Source: Patiria miniata (taxonomy: Eukaryota > Echinodermata > Asteroidea > Valvatida > Asterinidae). From it: a stretch of DNA of 64,000 bases. Shown here in pieces: positions 33,442 through 44,358 of the stretch. A program made the translations under genes and the position numbers. Below the pieces are notes generated by a model, which saw only the letters and a program-made list of their open reading frames with translations, searched no databases and was not told the DNA's origin. Numbering within the stretch: the stretch's first letter is position 1; each line of letters begins with the position of its first letter. Location: assembly GCF_015706575.1 (NCBI RefSeq), contig NW_024037056.1, forward strand, positions 6,027,176 through 6,091,175. The letters run 5' to 3'.

Positions 33442-34127
33442 GTACGCTCACGAAAGGGGGCCAATTTCATGGCACTGCTAAGCACAAAAAAAGTCTGGCT
33501 ATACAAAAGCAGGTTACCAGCTAAAACTCCATGTGAAGTATATTGCTTGTGATTAGTATTCAGCTGTTGCTTAGCACATCACATGGAGTTTTGGCTGGTA
33601 ACCTGCTTTTATAAGGCAGACTTTTTTTGTGCTAAGCACAAGGTCTTCATTTGAAATTTTTCTTAGTAAAAGGGAATGTACAACATTTGCTTTTGCTGCA
33701 ATTTTCAGAAATAAATGGATTTGGAGGGTGAGAAGTATTGTTAAATTGACTTGTTTTACGTTTTGGGCTTGTATATCCCCCAAAAACAAGTAAACGAACC
33801 CTGTTCTTGTAGTCTGGTTCCCTGACCCCACTCAAGATAAAACAGAGCAATATATGCCGAGTACTTAGGTTGCCGAGTACGGGTATGAGTACTTGTACCT
33901 CTGAGTCTAAGTTCAAGTCTCCGAGTACGAGTACCAGTACCTTCGAGTACGAGTACGAGTAAAGTACTTCCGAGTAGGAGTATGATGACTCGAGTCAGTA
34001 CAAATCCGTTATTTATCTCACCTCGTCACCTCTTGAGGGCGCCCTGCGTTTAGTACGCGCATGTAAAACATGAACTAGTTGTGCAATTTCAATCTTGAAA
34101 ATTGTTTTATTTTTTTAAACATTGCAG
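33442..34127 (+). other. intron 4
   Basis: Contains the small hairpin element at 33,479-33,638 and a CGAGTA tract at 33,850-33,990. Nothing else is recognisable. Confidence 0.6.
33479..33638. mobile_element. small hairpin MITE
   Basis: The ends TAAGCACAAAAAAAGTCTG and CAGACTTTTTTTGTGCTAAG are inverted, and the arms extend about 65 bp through GCAGGTTACCAGC and ACTCCATGTGA. It sits 37 bp after exon 4, close to the donor site. Confidence 0.75.
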
Positions 34128-34409
34128 ATAACCAACCACCCAAGATAGAGTGTCAACAGTTAAACTACACGACTGAAGCTGGACAGCCCTATGCATCAGT
34201 TACGTTGCCACTAGAACCACCTATGGTCTCCGATAACTCCGGCCACTACACCGTTCTAGCGGTCATCACATACCCCGATGGTTCAGAGATTGTGTACGAC
34301 ACTGCTTTAAGTCAACCCTTTCGTTATGATGAGAGTTATTCCATGCAGTATTCGGTGGTGGATGGTTCGGGGCAAATGGTGGCGTGTGCGGTCAGCATAG
34401 TTGTGGAGG
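34128..34409 (+). CDS. HYR gene exon 5: HYR module
   Basis: The acceptor is TTTAAACATTGCAG and the donor GGTAAGT. The 94-residue module starts DNQPPKIECQQLNYT, has VSDNSGHYT in the middle and ends QYSVVDGSGQMVACAVSIVV. The usual GN is GQ here. It has two cysteines and one sequon (NYT). Confidence 0.92.
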
Positions 34410-34521
34410 GTAAGTTCAAAAATTGTAGACAATACTAATACTGTTGTTTCAGACATGTAGTGGATTATTAAGGTTTTTCAAATTTTATTTCTCATTCCAA
34501 AATTTTATTTCTCATTCCTGG

Positions 34522-34552
<31 letters not shown>

Positions 34553-35183
34553 AGGGGGGAGGGGGTTTATATTGATTGCGGGGGGGGGGGGGGGGGGGGG
34601 GGAACAGGCTATTGAATCTTCCCCCCCCCACACTTTTTCGTGATGAAAAAAGTGCAGATTTTAATCAATAGCACTGAAAAATGGAGAAACAAGGTACAAA
34701 AGCTTTAAAAATGTGCTCTTTTGATGTAATCGCGAGTATACACTTTGATAAACATCTATATCATGAAGAGCGCCCCCAAGTGTAATGTTGTGTTCAACCC
34801 CCCCCCCCCTTTTTTTTGAATGTCCATGGCCGGGCAATTTTTTGATTGTGGTCATCCCCCGTATCCGTGCTCCGTTGTGTCCGATGTAAACAACTAGGGA
34901 TTTTCTTTTCTCGGGAACGATAAGACATTAGGTTGGTTTCCTTTCAACCAGATGTTTGAAATAGGATAAGTAAACAATCCAAAACGTGAAATTTTCGGGG
35001 ATTTCAGGACCTAGTGCCCCTTTAGGAACTGTTTTCCAATGTGTCGATGTGTGTAGACCTACACAATTACAAAACGTGAAAGAAAACCGATACTCGATCT
35101 GTTATGATTTTTATATTTTGGGTCAATCCAGTCGGCACAAGCTATTTTGCAGCAACCGATTGTTTTGTTTTTCATTTCCGCAG
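34410..35183 (+). other. intron 5 with long G runs
   Basis: Two G runs of more than 20 (about 34,523-34,560 and 34,580-34,602) and a C run at 34,798 may form G-quadruplexes and may be unreliably sequenced. The segment 34,911-35,030 is a copy of the dispersed repeat also found at 911-980. Confidence 0.6.
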
Positions 35184-35420
35184 ATGATGAGGCTCCTGTG
35201 ATAATGTGTCCTCCCGACGATTCCAGATCTACTGATGTTGGCATGCCTCATTCCTCCGATGCTCCTGGTCTTCCGACGGTATCAGATAATTCTGGGGAAG
35301 ACATCGCATTTACAGTGGATGACACAGGACCTTACGAAATCGGAGCCAGCCCAGTGACTTTTAGTGTGGAGGATTCCAACGGAAACAGTGCTTCTTGTTT
35401 AGTGACAATCACAGTCATAG
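35184..35420 (+). CDS. HYR gene exon 6: HYR module
   Basis: The acceptor is TTTCATTTCCGCAG and the donor GGTAAAA. The 79-residue module starts DDEAPVIMCPPDD, has TVSDNSGEDIAF in the middle and ends VTFSVEDSNGNSASCLVTI. It has two cysteines and is the shortest HYR module here. Confidence 0.92.
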
Positions 35421-37318
35421 GTAAAACATTACAGTCGTCACACCCGTACCTTTGTGAGTGCCGATTAGTTGTGACTCATAATCAGAGTGTCAGGAGTTTG
35501 AATCCATGCAGCACCCGATTTCACAAAGCGCTGCGACGCGTCGCAACTCGAGTTACGACGTGTAAAAGGTCGCAACTCGCGACGCGTCGTATCATCCATT
35601 TCACAAAAGTTGCGATGTGTTGAACGCGTCGTAAGTTCCTTAACAACGGCTTAAAACACGTCGCAAGTTACGAATGGTACGTACTTGTGGACTATAAAGC
35701 CGACTTAATACATAAAACAGTCACCGAGTTGTGCTATAAATACACCTACAACGCTTGTACTTACGACGTGTTTCGTGAAATGGATCGCAGGACGCGTCGC
35801 AGCTGCGACGCATCGTAGAGATATGACGCGTCGCAGCGCTGCGATGCATCGTAAGTTACGAAGAGTTTGATGAAACCGGGTGCAGGTCTCCTTCACCCAA
35901 CTTGCGATGTGTTGAACGCGTCGTAAGTTCCTTAACAACGGCTTAAAACACGTCGCAAGTTACGACGTGTCTAGTGGTCATCGCAACATAAGAAGAGTCC
36001 CTTTGTTAGCCAGTTTTGTGCCATAAACATTACATTAACGAGATTATAATACCAAGGCAATGTGTGTAAAGTTGTAAATAGTAAACTCATTGAATAATCA
36101 TGAATTAGACTGGAATATTGCAGTTGAAATTTCAAAGTAGCTATACAGTCCACTGAGAGCTTGTTTACCTTCAAAATTGCATCGCACGACCACCATTTTG
36201 TTTTACGTTTGAACAAATTTTGAGCGGAGATCCGACGACTCTTTGTGGAATATCAGACGACTATTTACTGTACGCCGACTTAATACATAAAACAGTCACC
36301 GAGTTGTGCTATAAATACACCTACAACGCTTGCTCTTACGACGTGTTTCGTGAAATGGATCGCAGGACGCGTCGCAGCTGCGACGCATCGTAGAGATACG
36401 ACGCGTCGCAGCGCTGCGATGCATCGTAAGTTACGAAGAGTTTGATGAAACCGGGTGCAGGTCTCCTTCACCCAACTTTCTGCCTCTCTATCCTATCCGT
36501 AAGCGACTTTGTCATACACGCGCACGCACTGCCCGGTTACAAGCGCCTATTGGCTAAACACAAAGTGTGTTAACTTCTGGTTCCTTTCGCTCAATGCTAC
36601 AGCGAGTGCAGTACGCGTGGTTAAAGGTACTACAGTTCATCATTTGTAATTTGTGCATTATGTTCGTTTGAAGCAACAAAGGTGCTCAAAATATAAAGAA
36701 GGGTGCTTAAAAACTCAAGTTTTAGCTCAGTGAATGCTGCAGATTCTGAGAAAAACAGCATTCTGGGATCTCGATTTCAAATCAAAAGTTGCAGAGTCTT
36801 GTTTTGAATTGCGCCCAAATTCAGTGTTCTCATTCGGCTGATTGTAGCTGCGCGATGTCGAGCACTGAACCGGTAAATTATAGCAACTGCGCATGCATGT
36901 GCATCGTGTCAACGCTTGCACGCGCTTTGCCAAAATAAAAACGAACTACTAACGGAAATCGTTGGAAATGGCCATTTTCCCCTGTTTTCTTCAAAATGAC
37001 ACCTTGCCAGAAAGAATAATTTCACAGTGAGTTTAGTCCCATTACTATCTTTAAACCGAGTATGTTTTTTCAGCAATAATTTCATCAGTTACTTTTTGGA
37101 TAGCTGCAGATGATGTGCTGTAGCTTAAGTTGAAATGACGTCGCACTAACAAACCGGATATTGACTTTAGTCCACAAGTACTTACCATTCTTTACCCTTT
37201 TCAAGGTCCGTGGAGTTGCATACATGTACTTTACTCCGTGAAGCCACGATTTTCTCAAACCGATCAGTTTCAACTTTAAACTTGTCCATGAGCTGATTTG
37301 AATTCTTTGTTTTTGCAG
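35421..37318 (+). other. intron 6
   Basis: Contains CGACGCGTCG palindromic elements (35,511-36,458). The rest (36,480-37,318) has no recognisable feature. Confidence 0.6.
35511..36458. mobile_element. CGACGCGTCG-rich inverted-repeat element, partly duplicated
   Basis: Begins GCACCCGATTTCACAAAGCG and reaches a matching inverted end (CGGGTGC) at 35,883. The block of about 200 bp before that end is then repeated at about 36,270-36,472, followed by the same GTCTCCTTCACCCAAC flank. Dense CGACGCGTCGC palindromes fill the arms. A complete relative lies at 41,122-41,780. Confidence 0.65.
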
Positions 37319-37567
37319 ACGACGAAAGACCTACTAATCTTACATGTGGGGATGGTTTCGTCTCTACTGACCCAGGATCTGTGATCGCCACGGCCGCATA
37401 TACCCTACCAACTGCGGATGACAACTCGGGTCTGGCTGTAACAGTGCAGTGCATACCGGTGTTAGGTGCTCCACTCACCTTAGGAAGCCACATGGTGACC
37501 TGTGTTTTCCGAGACCAAGCGGAGCCTGTCAATGTCAACTACTGTACCATAACATTGGAGGTTATAG
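37319..37567 (+). CDS. HYR gene exon 7: HYR module
   Basis: The acceptor is CTTTGTTTTTGCAG and the donor GGTACGT. The 83-residue module starts DDERPTNLTCGDGF, has PTADDNSGLAVTV in the middle and ends NYCTITLEVIG. It carries four cysteines. The late AxDxxGN motif is replaced by RDQAEPVNVNYC. Confidence 0.88.
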
Positions 37568-38602
37568 GTACGTCTGAACCCACCGCTCAATGTCACGGAG
37601 CTCGCAAGGAGAAAATACAGCGCGTCCCAAAATACCCGCAACATTTTTTTGGCAAGGCTCTAGCGGCGCTGCGGAAACACGTACGGCAGTTATTTTACAT
37701 CATTTTAAAGCTTGGAATCTTAACTTTATCTCTGGTTAGTATTGGTTTGATTTTAAATATGGTTTTGAAATGATTCGTGTTCAAAAAAAGGCATGTCACA
37801 ACAAACTTAACCAATTTCAAGGAAAATCACTTATGCGCATTTGTCTGATGTGGAATCTCGTTGCCTTTAATTTTCTGTGTTTCCTTTTTTTTCAATCCAC
37901 GTAGACTACACCTTAAATGTATTCACAATATTGTTCTTCGTTTCGAGTTCAATTTTGAAATTCACGTACAAGTACGTACCTATTCAAAAGTGCGCTCTAA
38001 GTGTGACTCGAGTTTGCATCTGATGTACTGCATCATTAAGTTTTCTTGAAATCGGTTGAGTTTGCTTTCGACATGCCTTTATTTGAACACAATTAATTTT
38101 AAACTTTTTTTAATATCAAACCAATGCTTGTTAGGGTTTTCTGGAAAATTTAGTCCGTGTTTTGTCCTGCCTCCTCTGTAAGCTAAACATTCCTTCACTA
38201 TCTTCGTGCACTTTGAGGAACGCTTTTGAAGTGAGTAGGTAAAGGGGACAAACCTGTGTTCACAGGAACAGAGTGCCCATCTCTCTTGCAAAGCGATTGG
38301 GCCAGACTCGAGTGCATCAAATGCTGCTGTGGGGGGATCGCCACACCTCCTCCACAGCGAGTCTGTTACCTTCCCAGCATTGAATAATGCCGGTACCCAT
38401 TTAACACCTGGGTTGAGAGGTGTAATTGAGGTAAAGCGCCTTACTCAAGGACACAACCTGCATGGCCACGGCGGGGCTCGAACCCACAATCTCACGATCA
38501 GGAATCCAATGCTCTACCGCTAGACCACACAAGTCCCTAAGCACTACCAATCATCTGAAGTGAATAAAAACATCGTACCTCTTTTTGGCAATTTGTTTTC
38601 AG
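37568..38602 (+). other. intron 7
   Basis: Contains a minus-strand tRNA-derived SINE at its 3' end. 37,570-38,270 shows nothing recognisable. Confidence 0.6.
38285..38541 (-). mobile_element. tRNA-derived SINE with deuterostome-type core
   Basis: On the minus strand the head reads TGGTCTAGCGGTAGAGCATT (box A) and GTGGGTTCGAGCCCC (box B). It is followed by the core TCCTTGAGTAAGGCGCTTTAC and TAAATGGGTACC, which is shared with widespread deuterostome SINEs. The tail side (about 38,285) has no clear A-rich end, so the boundary is approximate. Confidence 0.8.
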
Positions 38603-38878
38603 ACTTGGAAGACCCGGTTATTTCCTGCCCACCCAACGTCAGTGTTCCGACAGATTCCGGGCAGGCCTTCGCTTCTTTGACTTTGCCAACCGGCTATACT
38701 GCTACGGACAATCTAGGGATCTCACACGTCAACGTCGTCGGGGTAAACGGCGAGGGACCCTTCGCGCCTGGGGATAGCTACAACTTCTTGCTGTCTGCTA
38801 GCCCCTACTCTTGGTACTACATAGCTACAGATACAGCAGGAAATAACAATAGTTGTTTCTGGACGGTCAACGTGTACG
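38603..38878 (+). CDS. HYR gene exon 8: HYR module
   Basis: The acceptor is AATTTGTTTTCAG and the donor GGTAAGT. The 92-residue module starts DLEDPVISCPPNVSV, has ATDNLGISHV in the middle and ends YYIATDTAGNNNSCFWTVNV. It has two cysteines and sequons NVS and NNS. Its start and length are close to the A/C array modules. Confidence 0.92.
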
Positions 38879-38934
38879 GTAAGTAAAATACACTTCATGT
38901 TGTTACCACCGACAATTGTCGTGGTTTATTGGGC

Positions 38935-39185
38935 CCAATTTCGTGGCTTTGCTTACCGTTAGCCAAATATGCCTGCTTACTGTAGCAGAAAATTGTGTAC
39001 TTACGGTAAGCGTATTTCACAGATTAGCGAGGAATTTTGGCTTATATATGCGCATGTGGACATCTCAGAACTAAGGATTCTGTGCTTACAGGGTTAGCAC
39101 AGAATTTTTCTGCTGGCACGGTTAGCACAAAATGGTGATCGTAAGCACGGAATTCTGTGGTTAGCAGAGCCATGGAATTGAGCCA
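38935..39185. mobile_element. inverted-repeat MITE (GGCCCAATTTCGTGGC)
   Basis: The left end GGCCCAATTTCGTGGCTTTG is imperfectly inverted at the right (AGAGCCATGGAATTGAGCC). The interior repeats TTAGCACAGAAT-like motifs. The target duplication is uncertain. Confidence 0.55.
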
Positions 39186-39198
39186 TGATGTGTAATTA

Positions 39199-39343
39199 GG
39201 CCAAAAAAAAAACCCTCAGTCTGTGGTCAGACCAAAGTTCCGGAATTGATGTGGTGACGCAACTTTTTTTTTTCCAAGCTTGGATTGTACAGACAAGGTG
39301 GGGTACTATTTTGCTTTTTTTGGTGTCGTCATGTTCATTGGTG
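39199..39343. mobile_element. PIF/Harbinger-like MITE, truncated copy 3
   Basis: Starts after TTA with GGCC and an A run, then GGTCAGACCAAAGTTCCGGA, the inverted right half of the elements at 1,387 and 22,260. It is lost after GGTGTCGTCATG. Confidence 0.6.
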
Positions 39344-40058
39344 TAATTGGAACAGAAGTAGGACACATGTGAATCAAAGGGAGATATCCTCTGTTAGGCT
39401 TGAATCTCCTCTTTAAAATGACACCCTGATCATGTCATTACCTTCACGGTTGACTGAAGCAGTGACCAATTTTATGAAAGGGTCTATTTAGAGAATTGCG
39501 CTACTTTTTCATGGTGAAATCTCTTCTCCCTCCCCCCCCCCCCACCTGCCTTGATTGGCAACCATAGCCTTTCACTCTGTGACAAATGACACCACAAAAA
39601 CCACAATTGAGAAGTGGCGCAATTCTCTAAATTTGGGGCAGTATTTGGGAAAAGTCATTGTTTTGTCAACGCTGGTTCGCCGACCAGCATTGGAAATTGA
39701 TACAAAAATACAACTTTTCTTGAAAAAGACATTACACCAGGTGCCATGATTTTACAGGATGCTTTAGACTGTCATTTACTGAGAGTCTAGTAAGGTATTT
39801 CATAAAGTTTGGGAGTTTTGCTTCTTGATGTATGCAAATGTTGTATATTCCCTTTAAACTGAAGTGACGTCATACTTACGAACCGGAATATGGTGTCAAC
39901 GTTTGTGCACACGATCTACTTAGACACATGCGTGCCAGCTGAGCAGTTCGCGCGCGTATCAGTGTGCAATACGGGCACGCGATATGCAATAGGCCTAATT
40001 ATGCGAAATGTAATCACAATGCTTCTCGCTAAAGGGACCCATGTTCTTGACACTTGTA

Positions 40059-40634
40059 CAGTGGAATGCCGCTATAACGAACATCGCAGGACCCACAGAA
40101 ATTGTTCGTAATAGCGATCGTTCGGCAATGCGATTTTAAGCTGCTGGTGCTCCGGTACTCATTTTTCAATAAATAGCGCCCTTCAGAACTTCACCCTGCA
40201 CGCCCTGGTACTTCTAGTTACTGAAAGATGACTTTGAACACTTGCCGACTATTGAATAATGTAATTACATGAACACAGATTGTGAGCTTACTACCGGTAC
40301 CTACAGCAATAGGTGGCTTTCCCCTTCTATTCCTTGGGGAAATAATTGCCACTTTTCGCTCTTCTGTTGACATTTTTCAACAGCAATATTCGGTACATTT
40401 TGTACACGAAAATCAAGAGCAAAGGACGATGTTCGGTATAGCCGAATGTTTGGTATAGCGATGTTCGGTATGGAGTACCAAAGTGAATACGTCATGCGCA
40501 CAAAAAGTGTGTGAAAGACATAAGCGCGTGATTCAGCCCTTGAACCAACACGCGCGTGTATTCCATTCGTTTGCACTACACTTTCTGGTTCTAAATGACG
40601 TCATGCTTCGGTACTCCATAGTGACGTTCCACTG
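40059..40634. mobile_element. pogo/Tigger-like MITE
   Basis: The termini CAGTGGAATGCCGCTATAAC and GACGTTCCACTG lie between TA dinucleotides (40,057-40,058 and 40,635-40,636). CAGTGGAA with a TA duplication is typical of pogo/Tigger. CGAACAT-type motifs recur inside and there is no transposase. A fragment of its right part recurs at 61,632-61,690. Confidence 0.75.
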
Positions 40635-40715
40635 TAGTTGGTTTTCGCAAGCTGAATTGACAACAGAAATATAATGGATAACCGTGACTTATTTCTTTGG
40701 TGTCTTTTCTTCAAG

Positions 40716-41042
40716 ATGATGAGCCTCCTGTGGTCGGTAGTTGTGACTTTTTCACCGGGAGTCCCTTTTCAACTGATTCGAACCAGCGGTATAGCACAGT
40801 AGATATCGACTCTCCCTCCGTTAGCGACAACTCTGGATTTTATGAGACTAGGGTTTTTCTGTATTCACCCGCGGACAGGTCTGCCGAGCTAATAGGACCT
40901 CTCGCCTATAACATCAGCGAACTACCCATCAGCATAGAATTGGACTACAACCTGACATTCAGCTATTACCTTTCGATGTGTTTCAATGATGCAGCTGGTA
41001 ACGCTGTTTGTCCTCAATGCGCCGACTATTTTCATGTGATAG
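40716..41042 (+). CDS. HYR gene exon 9: long HYR module with extra cysteines
   Basis: The acceptor is TGTCTTTTCTTCAAG and the donor GGTGAGT. The 109-residue module is longer than the other divergent ones after exon 2. It starts DDEPPVVGSCDFF, has SVSDNSGFYETRV in the middle and ends LSMCFNDAAGNAVCPQCADY. There are four cysteines, including a CPQC pair, and sequons NIS and NLT. Confidence 0.9.
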
Positions 41043-41121
41043 GTGAGTCATTCTATTTGATGATTGTCTTTGTGAAATGAAAGTTGCAAAGGTTTGGTAT
41101 GATCGGTGCCTTGCAGGAGCA

Positions 41122-41780
41122 GCACCCGATTTCACGAAACTCTTCGTAACTTACGATGCATCACAACGATGCGACGCGTTGTATCTCTACGATGCGTCGC
41201 AGCTGCGACGCGTCCTGCGATCAATTTCACTAAACACGTCATAAGTGCGACGTGTCGTAGGTGTATTTATAGCACAACTCGGTGACTGTTTTATGTCTTT
41301 AGTCAGCGTACAGTAAATAGTCCTCTGATATTCAACAAACAGTCGTCGGATCTCAGCTCGAAATTTGTTAAAACGTAAAACAAAATGGCGGTCGTGCGAT
41401 GCAATTTTGAAGGAAAACAAGCTCTCATTGGACTGTATAGCTACTTTGAAATTTCAACTCTAAATGTTCCGGTCTAATTCATAAATATTCAATGCATTTT
41501 CTGTTTACAACTTTACACACATTGCCTCGTTATTATAATCTCGTTAATGTAATGTTTGTGTTGCATAAAACTGGCTTAGAAATTACTCTTCTTATTTTGC
41601 GATGACCACTAGACACGTCGTAACTTGCGACGTGTTTTAAGCCGTTGTCAAGGAACTTACGACGCGTTCAACACATCGCAACTTTAGTGAAATGGAAGAT
41701 ACGACGCGTCGCGAGTTGCGACGTGTTACACGTCGTAACTTGAGTTGCGACGCGTCGCAGCGCTATGTGAAATCGGGTGC
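41122..41780. mobile_element. CGACGCGTCG inverted-repeat element, complete
   Basis: The ends GCACCCGATTTCACGAAAC and GTGAAATCGGGTGC are inverted, and the arms are dense in GCGACGCGTCG palindromes. The central part is AT-rich. It is non-coding and related to 35,511-36,458. Confidence 0.75.
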
Positions 41781-42226
41781 AGGCTTGCTTGTGATTGAAC
41801 GCGGGCATGGAAAATACCACTAGCAATATGGGTGCTGGGCCTTGGCAACCTCATTCACGAGTCAGACGTATTAAATTGAAAGTTAGGTAAAATCCTAAGT
41901 GTTGGGTACTTGCGAAGAGAAATGAAAGCAAGTCAATTTATAATAAATTCCAATCTGCTTCAATGAATAATGTACAGTTCGTAATCAAACAGTCCCTAAT
42001 GTTTAAAGCCAGATTGAAAAAGCAACACGACAGTAAAATAAGGCTGCATTGTGCCTGCAATAAATAGTCTGGCACCATCCCATTCAGCAGTTAACAATTA
42101 ATGAAATACATTCAGGGAACTCCACAAAATGGTCAACTCGTGAATAAGGCCCATAGCCTGATTGTACAAGATTTTTGACATGTAGATGTACAACTATTTT
42201 TTTTCTTCACTTTTGTTGTTTATTTT

Positions 42227-42922
42227 GGAGTGCCGTGGCCTCGTGGTTAAGGGCATTGAATTCGTGGTCGGCGGGTAATTCTGCGGGTTGTGGGTTCGAG
42301 TCCAGCCTGGGGTTATGGTGCGTGTGCCCTTGGGCAAGGCACTTTGTCACTCATTGCTTCTCACCACCCAGGAGTAAATGGGTACCTGTGAGGAAAGAGA
42401 TGGTTATTGTGATTGAATTAGCTTCCTTGCGCCTAACAGGCAGCATCGAGCTGTATACTCCCCAGGGAGCTGAGATGGTATTTGGAATGTTTAATAACCC
42501 TTACTCTCTGAGGGTAGTTTACTGCATGTCAGTTGGTTATGCCAATGCCCTCCAGCTGCAGTTTATTGGAGGATACTTTGATGTAGCAGTGAAGGCTCCA
42601 ATTGGCAGGAGTTGGAGGCCCTGGAGGGTGCCTGATACTGACCAGCTGGGGGCACTCACTTTGTTATCAGAGGACTCTCATTGTTCTCTGTGGCATGTAT
42701 TGGAGTGCCTGTCCAGTTACCCTTCAAATGACATGGCAGATATTGGAGGGCCATGCAAAAAACATAGGAGATTTTCTTGAGGCACATATTGGCATGCGTT
42801 GGAGGGTCTAGTAGGGTAAGGGTTAATTGGCCCAATGATCAGGGGTAATAATAATACTGTAAGCGCTGTGATTTAGTTTACTAATAAGAGCGTTAAATGC
42901 CGATTATTATTATTATTATTAT
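42227..42922 (+). mobile_element. tRNA-derived SINE interrupted by a MITE
   Basis: The head has TGGCCTCGTGGTTAAGGG (box A) and GTGGGTTCGAGTCC (box B). The core has CCTTGGGCAAGGCACTTTGT and TAAATGGGTACC. After the insertion at 42,498-42,822 the SINE resumes with TTAATTGGCCCAATGATCAG and ends in an ATT repeat (42,904-42,922). The 201-codon open frame across it is not a gene. Confidence 0.8.
42498..42822. mobile_element. piggyBac-like MITE, copy 1
   Basis: The element starts CCCTTACTCTC and ends AGTAGGGTAAGGG, with TTAA at the right junction and TTAATAA at the left. Copy 2 (62,080-62,404) is nearly identical. CCC..GGG termini beside TTAA fit piggyBac. The extra bases at the left junction leave some doubt. 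Confidence 0.65.
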
Positions 42923-43156
42923 TCTTAATATGATGTCTGGCCAAAGGACGGACACATTGTGGGGTCCGTGCCCATGCACCCATTCACCGGCAAGAAAGGG
43001 AGAATTCAGGGAGCCCATCGAGAGAGACATTCGATCACATCTCCGACGACGCCTGACGATCACGCGAAGACTATAATGCTTTGTGCACACTCCGGCTAAA
43101 AGTACTCGTGCGTACTTCACACTTTACGTACGCAAACCATGCAGAAGCCTCACGCA

Positions 43157-43408
43157 CATGGGCGTCGCCAGGATTTTTTCTAGAGGGGGGCAAAAAAAAA
43201 TTTTGCCAAAAAATGCTTGTATTTCTCAACACATTCTCGATTTATCAGTTTTAGAGGGGGGCAGGGACATTTCCCCCCCCCCCAACTCATTAACTTTACA
43301 CCACTTTGTCTTCGCGCCTCTTTTTTTTTTTTTTTTTTTTTTTTTTCTTCTTTTTTTTTTTTTTTTTTTGGTTGCCCCCCCTTGCCCCCCCCCCTCGCGG
43401 CGCCCATG
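43157..43408. mobile_element. hAT-like MITE (CATGGGCGTCGCC)
   Basis: The ends CATGGGCGTCGCCAGG and CGGCGCCCATG are inverted. CTCACGCA and CTCACACA flank it (8 bases, one mismatch). The interior is long T and C runs, which explains spurious open frames on both strands. Confidence 0.65.
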
Positions 43409-43563
43409 CTCACACAGTGTGTCCCAACTCCTATCCTTGGTGCTCTCAAAAGTGGTAAGAAACAAAAGGGTGCGCCTAAAGAAGAGGGCGCCACTTTTGT
43501 TAGCGAACGTAGCCCATACTCTTGAAAACTAATCAACGAGTTGTTCTGAAATTGTTTTCTAAG

Positions 43564-43809
43564 ATGACGAGAGTCCAACTGTCCTCTGTCCGGATGACGT
43601 TCAGGGGGTCACAGACCCAGGAGTCCATGATGTACAGTTGTCGTTCAGCCAAGCTAGTTACTCGGATAACTCCGATGACTCACTTGCCTTCCAGCAATTA
43701 GGGGGCGAGTCCGGCGACCGATATCCGTACGGAACACATACCATCACATTCACGGTGACAGATCTAAGCAACAACGTCGGCTCATGTGATATGACCATTA
43801 CTGTGGATG
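43564..43809 (+). CDS. HYR gene exon 10: HYR module
   Basis: The acceptor is AATTGTTTTCTAAG and the donor GGTGAGT. There is no internal ATG-initiated frame, so it is easily missed. The 82-residue module starts DDESPTVLCPDDVQG, has SYSDNSDDSLAF in the middle and ends TFTVTDLSNNVGSCDMTITV. It has two cysteines. It is the last divergent exon before the tandem array. Confidence 0.9.
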
Positions 43810-44358
43810 GTGAGTAATGTTTCAACTTGAGAGAACACAAAAGTGGCCATATAGTCTCCAAATCTCGATATTTTGTACTCTGTCGATGTAGGAATTTACG
43901 TTGGTCAGATGTACGGTTTGAACTTACCAACAAAAGACAACCTTTGACTACACTGTTTTGCCCTGCCTATGAACAATGAACAGAAATAGTGATTGCATAA
44001 ATGGAATTTGGAGATGCGTGTACAATTCTGTTTTGGAACCTTCTTGAAACCTTCAAAAAACACTTCCTAAAAGCACAAATTGCTTATAAAGCACTTCCAC
44101 TATATGTATGCATGTTGCTCACTTTTGTCGTCATGCTGAAATTCATTACACCCTTTGGAGAAAATAAGTTTCCCTTATAACCGGCGAAGTAAAGTGGATG
44201 TAGTTTGGACCATTTTGTTCTCTTGAGAAAATGGTGTGCCTCTGCTTAAAAATGGAACACCTAAGGAGGAGCTTCTAAGCCTTTCTCTTGTTGCCGATGA
44301 GTAATTTAAGCCTGTATCACCAAATGAAGTTCTCGCTTTTATTTTCTTTGCAAAATAG
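43810..44358 (+). other. intron 10, containing the edge of the tandem unit
   Basis: From about 44,064 (CTTCCTAAAAGCACAAATTG) the sequence matches the B-to-C introns of the array (for example 50,451-50,752). Before that it does not. The left breakpoint of the duplicated unit therefore lies near 44,060. Confidence 0.65.

Larger units (their letters stand above)
38879..40715 (+). other. intron 8
   Basis: Holds three non-autonomous elements (38,935-39,185, 39,199-39,343 and 40,059-40,634). Between them (39,345-40,055) no exon or element was recognised. Confidence 0.6.
41043..43563 (+). other. intron 9
   Basis: Largely mobile DNA: a CGACGCG inverted-repeat element, a SINE with a nested MITE, and a hAT-like MITE. 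41,785-42,225 and 42,925-43,150 show nothing else. Confidence 0.6.

Noticed and set aside
38440..38541. tRNA gene on the minus strand
   Set aside because: Boxes A and B are present, but the sequence continues into a SINE core and no complete cloverleaf is evident.
42175..42780. 201-codon plus-strand frame
   Set aside because: It crosses a SINE and a nested MITE and has no protein family features.
43083..43578. Open frames of 130-149 codons on both strands
   Set aside because: They run through poly-T, poly-C and poly-G tracts of a hAT-like MITE.
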